A stretch of DNA of 64,000 bases from assembly GCA_036850595.1 (NCBI GenBank), contig CM072148.1, positions 19,648,731 to 19,712,730 on the forward strand. The letters run 5' to 3'. The stretch is from Rhyacichthys aspro (taxonomy: Eukaryota > Chordata > Actinopteri > Gobiiformes > Rhyacichthyidae). Numbering within the stretch: the first letter of the stretch is position 1; each line of letters opens with the position of its first letter. The notes beneath the pieces were generated by a model that saw only the letters and a program-made list of their open reading frames with translations, made no database searches and was not told the origin of the DNA. Shown piece after piece: positions 1 to 12,302 of the stretch. Made by a program: the position numbers and the translations under genes.

Positions 1-314
1 CTGAACAACAAATGAAAGCCAACAAAAGTATGAAGGCATACAGCTGTTTGTTAGAGGTTGGGTCCAGGAGGTCAACAACGATGTTCAATCTTTTATTTAC
101 TTATTTATTTTGAAAAGGTGGGGGTTTTTTTCGTAACATCTTATGTGTTTATCTTTTGCATGAGCTGCCATTAGTGCTTAGCCCATTCACTTGGGCAGCC
201 TAGTCCTTTAACATTGTCCTTATGCCTGTTTCCCCTTGGGGATAATAAAGTTAAATTGGATTATGCCCCTCCCTAATGACAGTCTATTGTTATTAATCTA
301 ATATTATGTTACAC
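1..314. other. Non-coding; possible LINE tail near 229-250
   Basis: No gene-like frame. Around 229-250 the string TTTCCCCTTGGGGATAATAA, followed by AG, resembles the 3' tails of fish non-LTR elements, which often end in a CCCC..GGGG palindrome followed by an AATAAA-like string. A GATA array follows 65 bp later. The resemblance is from memory and the body of any element is not recognisable. Confidence 0.3.

Positions 315-357
<43 letters not shown>
315..357. repeat. (GATA)n microsatellite
   Basis: About 10.7 uninterrupted GATA units, read directly. Such pure tetranucleotide arrays are usually length-polymorphic. Confidence 0.97.
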
Positions 358-1620
358 CCTTTTATCAACATGTAACAACAAATGTAAAATTTTAGTTTAT
401 GTTTTACAAGAGAAAAACTTTTGGAGACTATACTGTTCACTTTATGTTCAAGGTGTCTCATGTTCACCAAAAGTTTTTATACCGCCAGAATTCAGTTGCA
501 AACTTTGCCGCGGTGCTTTTGGTAACTTCTTTTGTTGAGGCAAAGACATCAACCAGATGGTTCAGGGCTGTCAGGGCTGTCACTGTGACAAGGCTGTCAG
601 CAGCATGAAGACCTTGTGGAGGCCACTGAGCAGAGAGCAGTGGAGGCTCAGACCCACGCTTTATAAGAGACACAGAGGCGAGCAGTGGGAGGAAGAGGAG
701 GGACCGGCTTGTACAAATAAAATTATCTCTCTGGTATATACAATGATGACAGCTTATAAATATATACACCCACTAAACTGAGCATTGGATCAGTAACTGA
801 GCTCTGTTTGAAGGACAGTCTGGCCAAGAGAGCAGCATGCATCATCAAATAAAAACAACAGTTTACAGTTACAAAACACATGGGACAGACAATAATAAAC
901 TGAACACAGTAAAACAATCCATTCATCATTTATTGTCCAGTTTTACCACTTATGTAGAATGACTTGGACCAGGTTTAAAGGGAAGCGGACTTGTGCAACA
1001 TTTAAAATTAAGTTTGTGTTCTGCCCTTTGGTTAAGGTTTACAATAATTCAGTTCAGTATATTTCAATTTATGTTAAAAATAATAGTAAGCTGAAATCAT
1101 CTTGTATGCAGACAGCATTTGTTTACCTGTGAAGGTTTAGTTAGTCACTGCAATGCATTATGGGCAGAAGGACCTCATGAGATAAACATGTTGTCTACTG
1201 CTCATATGCAAGGTGCTTCAAGTGTGTTTTATAACATATATAATTTACAGACCTTAAAAAGCAATTGCTGTAATTTTTTTGTTTGCTTAAGAGCTTAAGT
1301 GACATGAAAGTGTTTATATTTATGTTTATAAGCACTATTTTAGATCATATTTTGTACGTTTATTTCCAGGAAATAGAACTAGCTCTTGACCACTGCAAAC
1401 TTAAAGACATTTGTGCAATTGTGTGAATACATTAGCATATTCATTGTGCTATCATTCATATATGTGATCCTGTGTTGGCACTTACTATTTCCTGTGGCTA
1501 CTTTTTATTTATCTATTTTTATGTATTTCAGTTTTACTATCATAGTTTTCACTAGTCTTGAGAAGACCATTAAAAGAAGCAAGGTGCTCAGATCCTGGTT
1601 TGTGAACACATTTGCATACT
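358..1620. other. Non-coding, AT-rich
   Basis: Holds a small foldback at 413-478 (AAAAACTTTTGG and its exact reverse complement, 42-nt loop) and three copies of GGCTGTCA between 568 and 599. ORFs of 60-100 codons on both strands lack any recognisable domain. No splice-bounded exon stands out. Confidence 0.6.
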
Positions 1621-2060
1621 GAGTATACAAGGGTCCATTTACATAAGAATGCTGCTCTGGAAAATGCAACAGTCATGCCGTTGCTGATTCCCGTAGACAT
1701 GACAACGTTACGACACAATCCGCGTTCACATGGAGCCACCCAAAACAATGTAGTGCATATGCCAGACCAGTAGGGGATGGGTTTTTTCTGGACTTCTGCC
1801 ATCCCCTTTTCTGTAGAGTTGACCATTCATGTTGCATTTATTTTACTCACAAAGAAGCATCACGGGAGCCACTCTGTAACCAAAACACCTCCTCAGCTGG
1901 ATTCAAAACTTTGTGTTTTTGTGGTGTTAAAAGTCTATCTTTGTGTAAACGAAAGGCCTATCTGCAACAGAATCATTGCGGATTTGGCAAAATGCACTCA
2001 CACATTCACAGTGGCCCTAAAGCAAGTAGTGGGACAGTACAGCTCAGTTTAGTAAAGTGG
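1621..2060. repeat. Possible decayed DNA transposon
   Basis: The segment contains strings such as GTAGACATGACAACGTTACG, GCCAGACCAGTAGGGG and GTGTAAACGAAAGGCC. They recall a fish non-autonomous DNA repeat whose copies carry gtgtaaacg and 'accagtagggggc' motifs. No intact terminal inverted repeats or target duplication could be drawn, so the call rests on remembered motifs only. Confidence 0.25.
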
Positions 2061-5000
2061 AGTTTAGTGAAAGAGAAGTACTAACCTCCACATTTTGTAG
2101 GTATCGAGGAAAGTGAAAGAGACTCTGCCATAGCTATTACAGTCATTTTATTTATAAGTAAAACTAAACTTTACCAGAAGCTACACTGCAGTGTTTAGGT
2201 AACAGCTTGTACCACACACCCAGCAGAGAGTGTTTCACTTGTTGACTTAAAGGTGCCAGTGAATGAGTTTCAAAAAAGGGGCTATATTGCTCTACAAACA
2301 ACCAGGATTTGTCCTTCAGAAGAAGCAGCAGCTATAGTAACAGACATTACAATTTGGGATCCTTTACTGCATAAAAGAGAAACACAAATATCCACACACT
2401 CACTCAACTGAAGAGCACGGAATCTGATTGGAACAGAGACTTGGTTTGCATGTACTTTTTTGTTGTTGTATATGTATTATGCATGCCCTTGCCAAAAATC
2501 ATTAATACTAAATAATGGATATCATTTAATCAAATAGCTTTAAGAGTATAAATGCAGTAATTGTTTTGACAACCAATAAAAATGGAACGTCTAACTTTAA
2601 AATGACACTGTGGAAAACTGGCAGCTTAGGGCTTCTCCATTATATCAAATCAAATCTAAGTGTTTGAAATGAATACAGAACATTAATTAATTTGAAACAT
2701 ATTATTCGATTAATCGCCCCGGCCTACCACAGAAACGCATACACACACGCAAACTCCCACCTCCCAAACATACAATTACAAGCGCTCTGGCTACACTCTG
2801 GAATATATTCCTCTGTTTGGATCCTGAGCAGAGAATAGCATTAGCATACTTTACTCCGCTGACATCTTTGAATTGTCAACAGCCCATCCATCACTAACCG
2901 CTCTCACCTATCTCCCTATTCACACAAACATACACATTATAACACTGCCATGCATGAAAATACAAGCACTGTATGTCCACCTACAGAGCACATTAATAGT
3001 CAATATTCATGTATGTATATGTATAAATACAATTTCCCCCCTAACTCGCCAGGTGGGCTGACACTACATTTGGACTGCCACTTTAAATCCTAAAAGATAC
3101 ATTATTAATAACATGATTAAAATATGAACTAGTCAATGTAGAGAAAAGTAACCTTAGAAAAAGTAGATGGAACTTTTTAATTGAATTAAAAAGGGATAGT
3201 GTCGCCACGGTAACGGTGAGACGCTCGTCACCGAAGGGGCTTTTGATGGTAGCTCTCTGCATTGTTGTCACATTCTGATCCATCGGTGGCAATTTCAGAC
3301 TTTGAACACATAAAGAAAATGCTTACTTCCTGATGCATTTCGAGTTTCTTTTGCTCTTTTTTCAAGCACCGTTTGTTTATATTTACATTAAAAAAACAAC
3401 AAACAATTAAATGTAAAGTAAACTGCCAAAAAAAGATAGGTTGAACTGTCAAAAGCTATAAAAAGCATCCGGCAAAAAAATTGTCTTGTATTTGTAGTGG
3501 ACAAAGTGATATCAGCACATTGATAGCCAGTGTTTATTAACTTTTAATTTTGTTTCAAGTACGGTGAATATGTTTCATTGACCAATGTTATGTTATGTTT
3601 CACTGACTTGCAGAAAAGGCCGTGTCTGTTAAGCATTTCCATCCCTTTAATATTCTGTCTCTTCTTATGCTTCTTTCTGCTGTATTTTGGGGATTTGTCT
3701 CAGCAATCTCCTGTCCAGTCAAGCCACTCAATGTCCCGTTAAATGCTGCATTGGTAATGTGTATACAGTGTGAAGTATTATGTACACACTACACCAGGCA
3801 AAAATAACAAATGAAGTGTAGGAGTGAGGTCAAATAGAAGCCATTAACCACAAAGATCATTTGGATAAATAAACACAGGAGGAGGTGAAGTATGAGAAAG
3901 ACAGGGGTTTTTCTCAAGTGCTTCTGTATAAACTCCTCTTTTTCTTTTGTTAGTTTCCTTGGTTTGGTATTTTCTGTTAGGGTCAGTATTCGTTAAGACA
4001 GGGACAGAGAGGGCAAGTCAGGTACGACAGTCCATTGCTGGCTGGTCCGGATTGTTTCCTTCTTTTGTTTAGTTTTGGCTGAACCCCCACCTCCTTTTGG
4101 TTTCCCTTTGGTCTTTATTTTCACTAGTTACTGGGAGCATTAGTTGGCCTCAAAAATGTGTTATTCAGTGTCATTATTTTGGTCTTCAGATTTAGTTTCT
4201 ATGAATCTTTCTTTGTGTAGTCCAAAGTCGTCACATCTGACTCACTCTGTATGTTTTTGTCTGTCTGTAAGTATGTTTTTTAGTGACTAACAGCAAATAC
4301 TGCATGTATTAATGCACATAATCCCAGTGTGAGGCGTACCAGGAAAAAAATTGCTACAGTATGAGTCTATGGCTGGCTTCTGTAACAACCACTAAATCCA
4401 GGATGCATTTGGAGTCACAATAAATTGCACCAGCACGATGTTTGTCTTGTTTGGGAGATTGCTCAAATGAAAAACACAAATGAAAAAATACAACCACTTA
4501 AGCGCTGCCATTCCAGTGAGTACAGGGAAGAGATTTTACTGTCCAGATGAGGAATGCCTCGCTAATATGACAGACGTATTACCCGTAACGATCCATGAGA
4601 CAAATGATGCAGCAGGCGATTCAATTTAACATCTACATTAGCCGTGTGATGTGATTTAAGCGCTACGTGCACGCTCATCCCCCTGACACACGAGCACGCC
4701 GCCGACCATCAACACAAATGCATGCACTTTTTTAGGGCTAATGCTGAGTAACAACTAACACACACACACACACACGAGGTTCTCATGAATCCCACGAAGC
4801 TGAGCACAGCGGCAGATAATGATAATAGATGGAGAGAGCCTGAAGATTATTTGACTACTGTGCCAATATTAGCTCCTCGGCAGATAGCACGCTGGCAGTG
4901 CACCTCACATTAACCATGTTACACTAACAGTCCCTCTTCCATAAACAACACATTATTTTTACCCTTTCTGGAACAAAGCAAATATCTGCTAAATAGAGAG

Positions 5001-5162
5001 CAATTCAATAGCCCGCATTGGGAGCTACTGGATAAAGCTATGTCAACTGGAACAAGAAGAGACGTGAAGAGAAGTTGAGAAGACTGTCTAGGCCTATTCT
5101 TTCATCGTGGAATGATTGTAGGAAGTTAACCTCTATTATTTGAAATATGTTGATGGATGGAT
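2061..5162. other. Non-coding intergenic or intronic DNA
   Basis: No supported gene. It contains the palindrome CGATTAATCG at 2707-2716, an RFX-type X-box at 3201-3214 and a short (CA)n near 4757-4775. The less AT-rich stretch 4500-5030, with motifs such as GCAGATAATGATAATAGATG, reads like possible conserved non-coding sequence. That cannot be tested from one genome. Confidence 0.55.
3201..3214 (+). promoter_or_regulatory. RFX-type X-box motif
   Basis: GTCGCCACGGTAAC fits the RFX imperfect palindrome GTNRCC-N2-RGYAAC at every defined position. It is followed by an inverted pair CGGTGA/TCACCG (3214-3219 and 3228-3233). No gene lies next to it, so function is unknown. Confidence 0.35.
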
Positions 5163-5985
5163 GATCTTAGACTTTTTCTATGTACACAAAAGGCCTACTT
5201 CTCTGAAATATTGTTGACAAATCTGTCTAAATCTGTGTTAGTGAGCACTTCTTTCCATCCACCTCAGACGTGTGACATATCAAGATGCTGATTAGACAGC
5301 ATGAGTATTGCACAGGGGTGCCTTAGGCTGGCCACAATAAAAGGCCACTCTAAAATGTGCAGTTTTACCGTATTGGGTGAGGACGCGAGCATGCAGATGA
5401 GCTTCCCTGAGATGGTTTCTGACAGTTTGTGCAGAAATTCTTTGGTTATGCAAAGCGATTGATGCAGCAGCTGTCCGGGTGGCTGCTCTCAGATGATCTT
5501 GGAGGTGAAGATGCTGGTTGTGGAAGTCCTGGGATGGTGTGGTTACATGTGGTCTACGGTTGTGAGGCCGGTTGGATGTACTGCCAAATTCTCTGAAACG
5601 CCTTTGGGGACGGCGTATGGTTGAGAAATGAACATTCAATTCACGGGCAACAGCTCTGGTGGACATTCCTGCAGTCAGCATGACAATTGCAAGCTTCCTC
5701 AAAATTTGCGACATCTGTGGCATTGTGCTGTGTGACAAAACTGCAACTTTTATTGTGGCCAGACTAAGGCACCCCTGTGCAATAATCATGCTGTCTAATC
5801 AGCATCTTGATATGCCACACCTGTGAGTTGGATGGATTATCTCGGCAAAGAAGAAGTGCTCACTAACACAGATTTAGACAGATTTGTGAACAATGTTTGA
5901 GAGAAATAGGCCTTTTGTGTACATAGAAAAAGTCTTAGATCTTTGAGTTCAGCAAAAACAAAGGGTTGTGTTTATGTTCAGTGTA
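5163..5985 (-). mobile_element. Internally deleted Tc1-like transposon
   Basis: Long inverted repeats flank a transposase fragment. The left arm (about 5163-5350) and right arm (about 5743-5941) share stretches such as AGACTTTTTCTATGTAC, TGCTGATTAGACAGCATGA and the region around GGCCACAATAAAAG. I recognise the whole as a widespread fish Tc1/mariner family. The right end continues to about 5985 (TTTATGTTCAGTGTA), the expected outer terminus ending in TA. The left end lacks the matching outer 45 bp or so and also a stretch inside the arm near 5251-5255. The copy is therefore asymmetric and probably immobile. Non-LTR and LTR elements are excluded by the terminal inverted repeats. Confidence 0.88.
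5361..5723 (-). pseudogene. Tc1-like transposase, N-terminal fragment
   Basis: Reading leftward from the ATG at 5723, about 120 codons encode the DNA-binding half of a Tc1-like transposase. They begin MPQMSQILRKLAIVMLTAG, followed by the helix-turn-helix segment STRAVARELNVHFSTIRR, a basic linker and the second HTH ending near AQTVRNHLREAHLHAR. Family members are about 340 residues long with a C-terminal DDE catalytic domain. Here the frame passes from the second HTH straight into the inverted-repeat arm, so the whole catalytic core is deleted. The frame itself has no stop, which suggests a single internal deletion rather than slow decay. The longer ORF reaching 5789 reads through the right terminal arm and is not the real start. 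Confidence 0.85.
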
Positions 5986-8706
5986 GAATATGTATTGGTG
6001 TTTATATAGCGTAAAATGTTAGCTTGCCTTGGCTTGCATATAGGGAGATAAAACAGTATACATCTCAGTAAAGCATGAAAAACAGGAAGAGGAATCCAGT
6101 TATGGTAAGACACAGTACTTTCATTAATTAATCTGCTGAATATTATACTCTTCATCCATAAATTAGTCCTGCTGGAGTGTAGTATGCAGTGGAGACCTTA
6201 ATGCTGGTTTACATCTAAGCCAGTCTCATCATAATGTGTATTTCTATAGGCTATAGTTATTGAGGGGTTAAGGACTGAGCAGTGGATGACTTTTTAAAGT
6301 TTGCCAACAAACTATTGAATATGAATGAGTCATTATAGCCATAGCCACTGCACAAGAGGTATTTAGTACTTTTGATTTTTCTGAACATTTTCCTAACACA
6401 CCATTATTAATGAGTAATAATGACTCCAAATAATGTTCCTAATTGATGCCTGTGTGAATTTGATTTAGCCTTTTATTCATTCATTATGTCTCAGATGAAT
6501 AGCCGTTGGGTTTTGCTCATTAGGGATTGTTCTCATTGTTGAGGCGTTACAAAAACCACATCGAAATATGGCAAAACATTGTTCACCTTTGTGTTTTCAA
6601 TTAAAGCCTGGCGTGGATTGGCCTTCAGTCCATTCAGTCCAGTCAGTCTGGCTGTGTTATTCTTAGTCCGTCCGTCTGCCACTGCAGTCCCCCTGGACAC
6701 CACGCCTACAGACGGTTCCCATGTGACAACACGCTTACCTCACATCCAGACGGGACACATTAAATTGGTCATGGTGGAATTCAAGTGCATTGTGTTTAAT
6801 TAACACCAGACGTCATTCTATACGAGCTGCTGGGACACGTAAACCTCCCACTGTTCCCATTGGCCCAGTCATGTTTGATGACAAAGTGCAATATGAGAAG
6901 CATCTCCGGTATTCCACCTGTGACTGAGAGCCAAGGGATGTTTAATACAAAGCAGAATGACACACACCATTGACGACACTGGTCAAATATTAAAACTTGA
7001 ATCCTTTTGAAATAAGTGTTGTTGCTGACTGACTCATTGTAATCATTTATTGAAGATATACGTTACTTTCAAAGTGTAAAACTCATGAGAATAATCATCA
7101 TAATCCCAAACAAACACTGACTCCCATCTTATTTTCTAAATCCAAAGGTGACTGTGTGTGCATTCATTTTAGTTTGAATGAAAATCAAGAATATTATCTC
7201 TTCTTATCTGCATATTACCACAGTAACACCAAACATTACTTCAAACTACAGCCCCTTTTATGCTCACTTTAATCTTGCTGATATTTGTTAGAGAATTTTG
7301 GATCTATTGTAAGGTTGTGATGCCCTCAGCCTTGGGTTCTGTCAACAGATAGACTCAGACATCTGCAGGATAACATGTCTCCAACCTCAAGCCCTATCAA
7401 CTGAATAACAACTGAATAACATCTCTTTTGTTGCATTGTTTCTATGAGGTTTTATAATATTTGATGGTAAATAAACTTCTCCTGCTTAAGACATCCAGAA
7501 TTATATGTGTTCCATTACTTCGCAGCTCTAAGGCAGTATACCAATTGTCTTACAATATTCAGGTAGCACTAAATGTTGTTTTGTGGGGAAAAAAGTATGT
7601 TGTGTTAACATATCATAATTATCTAACATTTGTATCTCATCAAAAATAGATACTAATAGACACAGCTTAAAAAAAACACATTAAAGTGTCATTTAATTAG
7701 AGAGAAAAGGCATTTAATCTGAGAGTGATGGATTTTGAGCCTTTAAGTGACAAAGTAACTAGAAAGCCAAAAAACGATGTAGTGAAGAATCTAGCCTTGG
7801 TTTTGGACCTGCCTCTGAAGGAGTCGCCTCCAAACGAAGGAACGTGGCGACTGGGAAACACCTGGAGTCTTGTTAGTTTATTACAGAAGTTCACTTCCAT
7901 TTTATCAGAAGCAGCACATGACTAACAGGGGCAGAAAAAGTGCAAAGTGAGTGAAACATCGCTATCTTGTCCACTATATTGTGACGAAGGTTAAGAACAA
8001 AGCCTGAGTTTTATTTAACAATAATCTGTGCAAACCAAGAATTGTCAAAAAGAACTCATTAAAACTCAACCACTGTCTGGCCACTTGTTCAAATGCAATT
8101 CTTCGGTTATTATTTTTTCCACTGAATAACCAAATAACATAACGTGACCACGGGCCCGTTTGCTCAGCTGATGCAGCGGTAGCAGCTGGTCAGGGCACGA
8201 TTCAGGCACGAGATCAGACACGACAGACGGGAGCAGGTGGGAGACAGAGACCACATTAAACCTCACCACGGCAACCTTCTCTGACCCTGGCTTGCATGTG
8301 TAAAGCAGGACGCCACAGGAGAAGAAATACAGCAAAGAGCAAGAGAAAAAGAAGGATGGAGGAGGCTACCAATGAATGTGGAGGAGACTGAGGACTTGAA
8401 AAGATGATCCCCGGGGTTGACTTTGCTCTGTTTGTGTGAGTGTAATGAGCACGGTGGGCCGTTGAAGCGCTCATGTTGAATCCCTCAAACAGAGAGGAGA
8501 CAATGGTGAAGCTGTGAAGGGAAGTCGTTATGGACACAATAACACATACATATGTAGGCAGCCCCCGCGCACGCTCTCTCGGTCTCACTCACACGTGCAC
8601 ACTCCCCCAGTGAATCAGTGAGCCGAAACTGTCACAGTGAGAGAAGGTTCCAGTGGGTGCCAAGTTGTGTCCCTGCGGATTAGAAAAACGCTGGTGGCAT
8701 TTGATG
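5986..8706. other. Non-coding; nothing assigned
   Basis: No gene recognised. 6370-6560 has a homeodomain-rich look (ATTATTAATGAG, CCTAATTGATG, TTCATTCATTATG) and may be conserved non-coding sequence. This is an impression from composition only. Confidence 0.5.
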
Positions 8707-8739
8707 CAAACACACACAAACACACACAAACACACACAG
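8707..8739. repeat. CA-rich microsatellite
   Basis: Three near-identical ACACACAA-type octamers in tandem, read directly. Confidence 0.9.
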
Positions 8740-11700
8740 CTAAAGGCACAAACTGTTGTCCATAGCAAGACTCACAACCCCTCAGCTGCTACCTCTGCCC
8801 CCCCACCCCCCTTCTGTCTGCTTTCTAATTAGTTTGATGCTTTTATGGAACATCCTTTGGTGTTTTCTGTGTGGTGACATTTCTCATTAAACAAAAGAAG
8901 TTGCACTGGAAGCAACACTGATTGTATTTTTTTTTTACTGCGGTTGCTGTAAACTTTGAACATGTCAAACCATCACAAAATCTTCAGACTCATCTGTTAT
9001 GTTAATGATGAGAATGGCTGTGCATGTGTTCATATTGAATCAAAGATCGTTGCTGTATAAGGCCACAAAGTTGTTTTTTACAAGAGGTGGAATGCATTTG
9101 TGCAGGTACGGCCTGATCTATTGCTCCTCGGGTGTCAAGTCTTGAAATGTGAGCATGAATTATTACACACAAAGCTGTAAATACAGACAACTTTTTTTTT
9201 TACTCTAAACTCACCATGACATAGTTTGATTTGTGTGTAACTAGAGGTTTGCTTGACTTTAGAGTAGGTTTACGGCCTGTGCCAGCAGATAACAGTAGTG
9301 CCACTGGTGCATTCTTCATTACTTAGTAAAGAGCTCAGAAAGGTTTAGCTTTTTCTTTGTTAAACTTGAGCAACATGTTAAAAGAGACATACTTTTTTGA
9401 GATTTATCTTATTTTTATAAAGAATAAACCATCATTCGCCACACTTATCTGCAGGGACACAGTTGTCACAGAGAGGTACACAGCATGTACGCAAAAGGGC
9501 AACAGGGCACATGAACTTTAATTACACTTTATCTCAGCACTAAGATAAGTAAGGAACAATTAATCTTAACTCTTGCTTAACCTTAAAAAGCAAGTGACAC
9601 ATGTAAATAACCAGAAAGTTCATTCAACCATTCATCTGTGGATTAATTTGACACAATTCCTCATAGACGTCCAGGTCCTATGCCTACCAAACAGGACATC
9701 TTAAACAACATGGCTGCCCCCAAACCTGGCAAAGCCTAAAGCATGGAATTTAGCAAAAAAAAAAACAAAAAAAAAAACTTAATCCGAGGTATCTTCCGGC
9801 TTGGGCCTTTAGAGGAAACTGAGGTCAAGTTAGAAACAGTTCTGTTCCGTATTGGGCACATCCATGATATGCATAATTTAGCAGGCACCAGACTTTACTA
9901 TTACACTCTTAGATGTAAAGTTTTTCAAGTGGGCTTACTCAGGAGTAAATATTATCTGGTGAGAGGTGGGGAAAAAACAGTGTGAAAAATGATGGATAAA
10001 AAGAAGAGGCAAACAGAAAATTCAGGAGTTTGTTTCCCTAGAGGTGATGAAACGCAGCGGGAAGCAGAGTGGAAAAATGGAAAATAAGCACTTTGCAGTT
10101 GTTCATGCAGCAGAGGAACTTCAACTCTCCCACTTTTTGACAATTAGGGTGGAGTTGGGGGAGATGCATAAGCAGACACACTCACAGGAGCTACAGGCCC
10201 ATCCAGGTTGAGCCGCGAGAGAGAAACACATACACAGGCCCCATTCAAACACGTGCCGCTGGATTGTAAGATGTCTTTTTTGTGCTACTTCGCTGACAGT
10301 CTGTCAGCCAGGGTTCACTGGTCATGGAAATTACCGCTGCGTGTGTCTGTGGAGTAATACTGCTGATCAGTCCATCTACTGATATGCTCCAGTAACAACA
10401 CGTTTACCTTCCGCATCACACCTGAGCGTGAACTCTGCCGCCTCTGTGTCTCAGCACATATCTCACACACTTCAGAAAAGGTAAATGCCGGTCGCATGGT
10501 GTTTGTTCTTTAAATCAGACATGAACCGTACAAATATTTGCTCAGTTGTGGCTCAATTTTTACCACTTTTGAAAAAGCCAAGCAAATAAAGACAGAACAC
10601 TTTTCCCACTATTTTCCAGGTGTTGTTTGTGTTCAAAAACTGAAAATATAAAGCCTCAAAAATGTCATGTGACTGTCTCAGTGCTTCCTCTACATGTCAG
10701 ACCAACAGAAACATTGAATGGCTATCACCCATTTTAGGGAAACTGTCCTAATACTTGTTCCTTTGGATGAATGGAGAAATAATCATGTTGCAGAGAGAGT
10801 AATTCAACCAAAAAGAGAGAAAACTTTCCAATGTTCCTGTCGCTTTTAACTTTATGTGTGATCGTTCATGGAATAAAAAAGAGAGAGGAGTGGAGTATGA
10901 CATACACGGCAGAACTTGGGTCAATTGAATTAACAAATTATTTATATTTGTAATCATATACTCATATACTATACAAGGCAGTGTTTAAATACATACAATG
11001 TGCAAGTGAGATGATTTAAGTGTCACATGCACAGAAAGAAAACATGTTACCTATAAAATGAAGTTCTTTCTTTGCTGTCCACAGAAGAAGCCCTAAGTAA
11101 TGTAAAAATAATAACATAAAAAAAATAAATAAATTAACAACAGAAATCTAGCTATGTGCAAAGGTAAAAATGCAACATTATCTGTATGCTATGATGCCAT
11201 CAGCTTTTTGGTTTATTAAACAATATTCTATCCAAAAATCTATTAGTCACAAGGCTTGAATAAAAAATTTTAGAGGTTTGACAATTACATTTCTATAAAT
11301 TTGGTGGTGTAAAATGCATATAAAAATGCAAATGTGTGGTTATCTTTTGGTCTGTGATGATGGTGTTATCTATCTGGTACTTCCATAAAAAAGTCCCATT
11401 TCTTTAGACTGTGTAATTGTATTGCATTGATTGTAAACATAAACATATGCTAACTTATATTAAATAATGTATAATCATTAAGTTTAAAGTCATAATACAG
11501 TAAATAATACATTTGTCAAGCTTGTTCAGATATCCACTGTGAATTAAATCTAATGGATTTACATTTAATAGTTTTCCATCTTACGTTTGTGTGTTGCAAC
11601 CTTCAACACTGCACATTAATATTTATCAATAGATACAAGGGCCATAAAATCTGCACATTAATATTTATCAGCATAAACAGGCTAAAAGGAGTGTTTTCTT

Positions 11701-12256
11701 CCTTGCAACTGATACTGAAAGAAGCATATGTTTTCATATCCTCGCTGCTGTATTCTGACATTAAATATCTGTCTTGAGCAGTAATCGCTGTTCAGCTCAC
11801 ATCAGCCTCACACTTTGTTTGAAAAGAAAATGTTTTTATGGAGCCGACAACAAAAAAACAAAAAAAACATCAATAACCTACAAAAGCACTTAATTAAACT
11901 GTCACAGCCACAGACAGTGATGCAGCAGGAAAAATGTGATGAGAAGCGAATTAAAATTCTGAATTACAATCATCTTGGAGAAAATTACACGCGAAAAATT
12001 AAGTAAAATAATGTTTCATGTTTGACAGAGAAATTGTGTTTGTTGTTCATAGAAATATAACTTTCTGTTGTCCCAATATCTTTAAAACAATGATTAAAAA
12101 CATAATGATTTTTTGGGGGGTATTTCCAGTCTGAAACAAACAAAAGACTGACTCTTCAGTAACAATTCATTTACCCCTTAACTATGCAGGAAAAGAAGGA
12201 GCCACAAAAAACCCTTCTACCTTAGTTCACAATATTGTACCTATTTAGACTTTTGG

Positions 12257-12258
<2 letters not shown>
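8740..12258. other. Non-coding; nothing assigned
   Basis: No gene recognised. Two local structures are visible: a 17-bp palindrome at 10292-10308 and a 42-bp tandem duplication at 11609-11690. A-rich runs lie near 9755-9777. Confidence 0.5.
11609..11690. repeat. 42-bp tandem duplication
   Basis: CTGCACATTAATATTTATCA occurs at 11609-11628 and again at 11651-11670, exactly 42 bp apart. The rest of the unit is diverged in the second copy. It makes a 14-residue repeat in a chance ORF. Confidence 0.8.

Positions 12259-12299
<41 letters not shown>
12259..12299. repeat. (AT)n microsatellite
   Basis: About 20 AT units without interruption. Such arrays can extrude as cruciforms. Confidence 0.97.
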
Positions 12300-12302
<3 letters not shown>

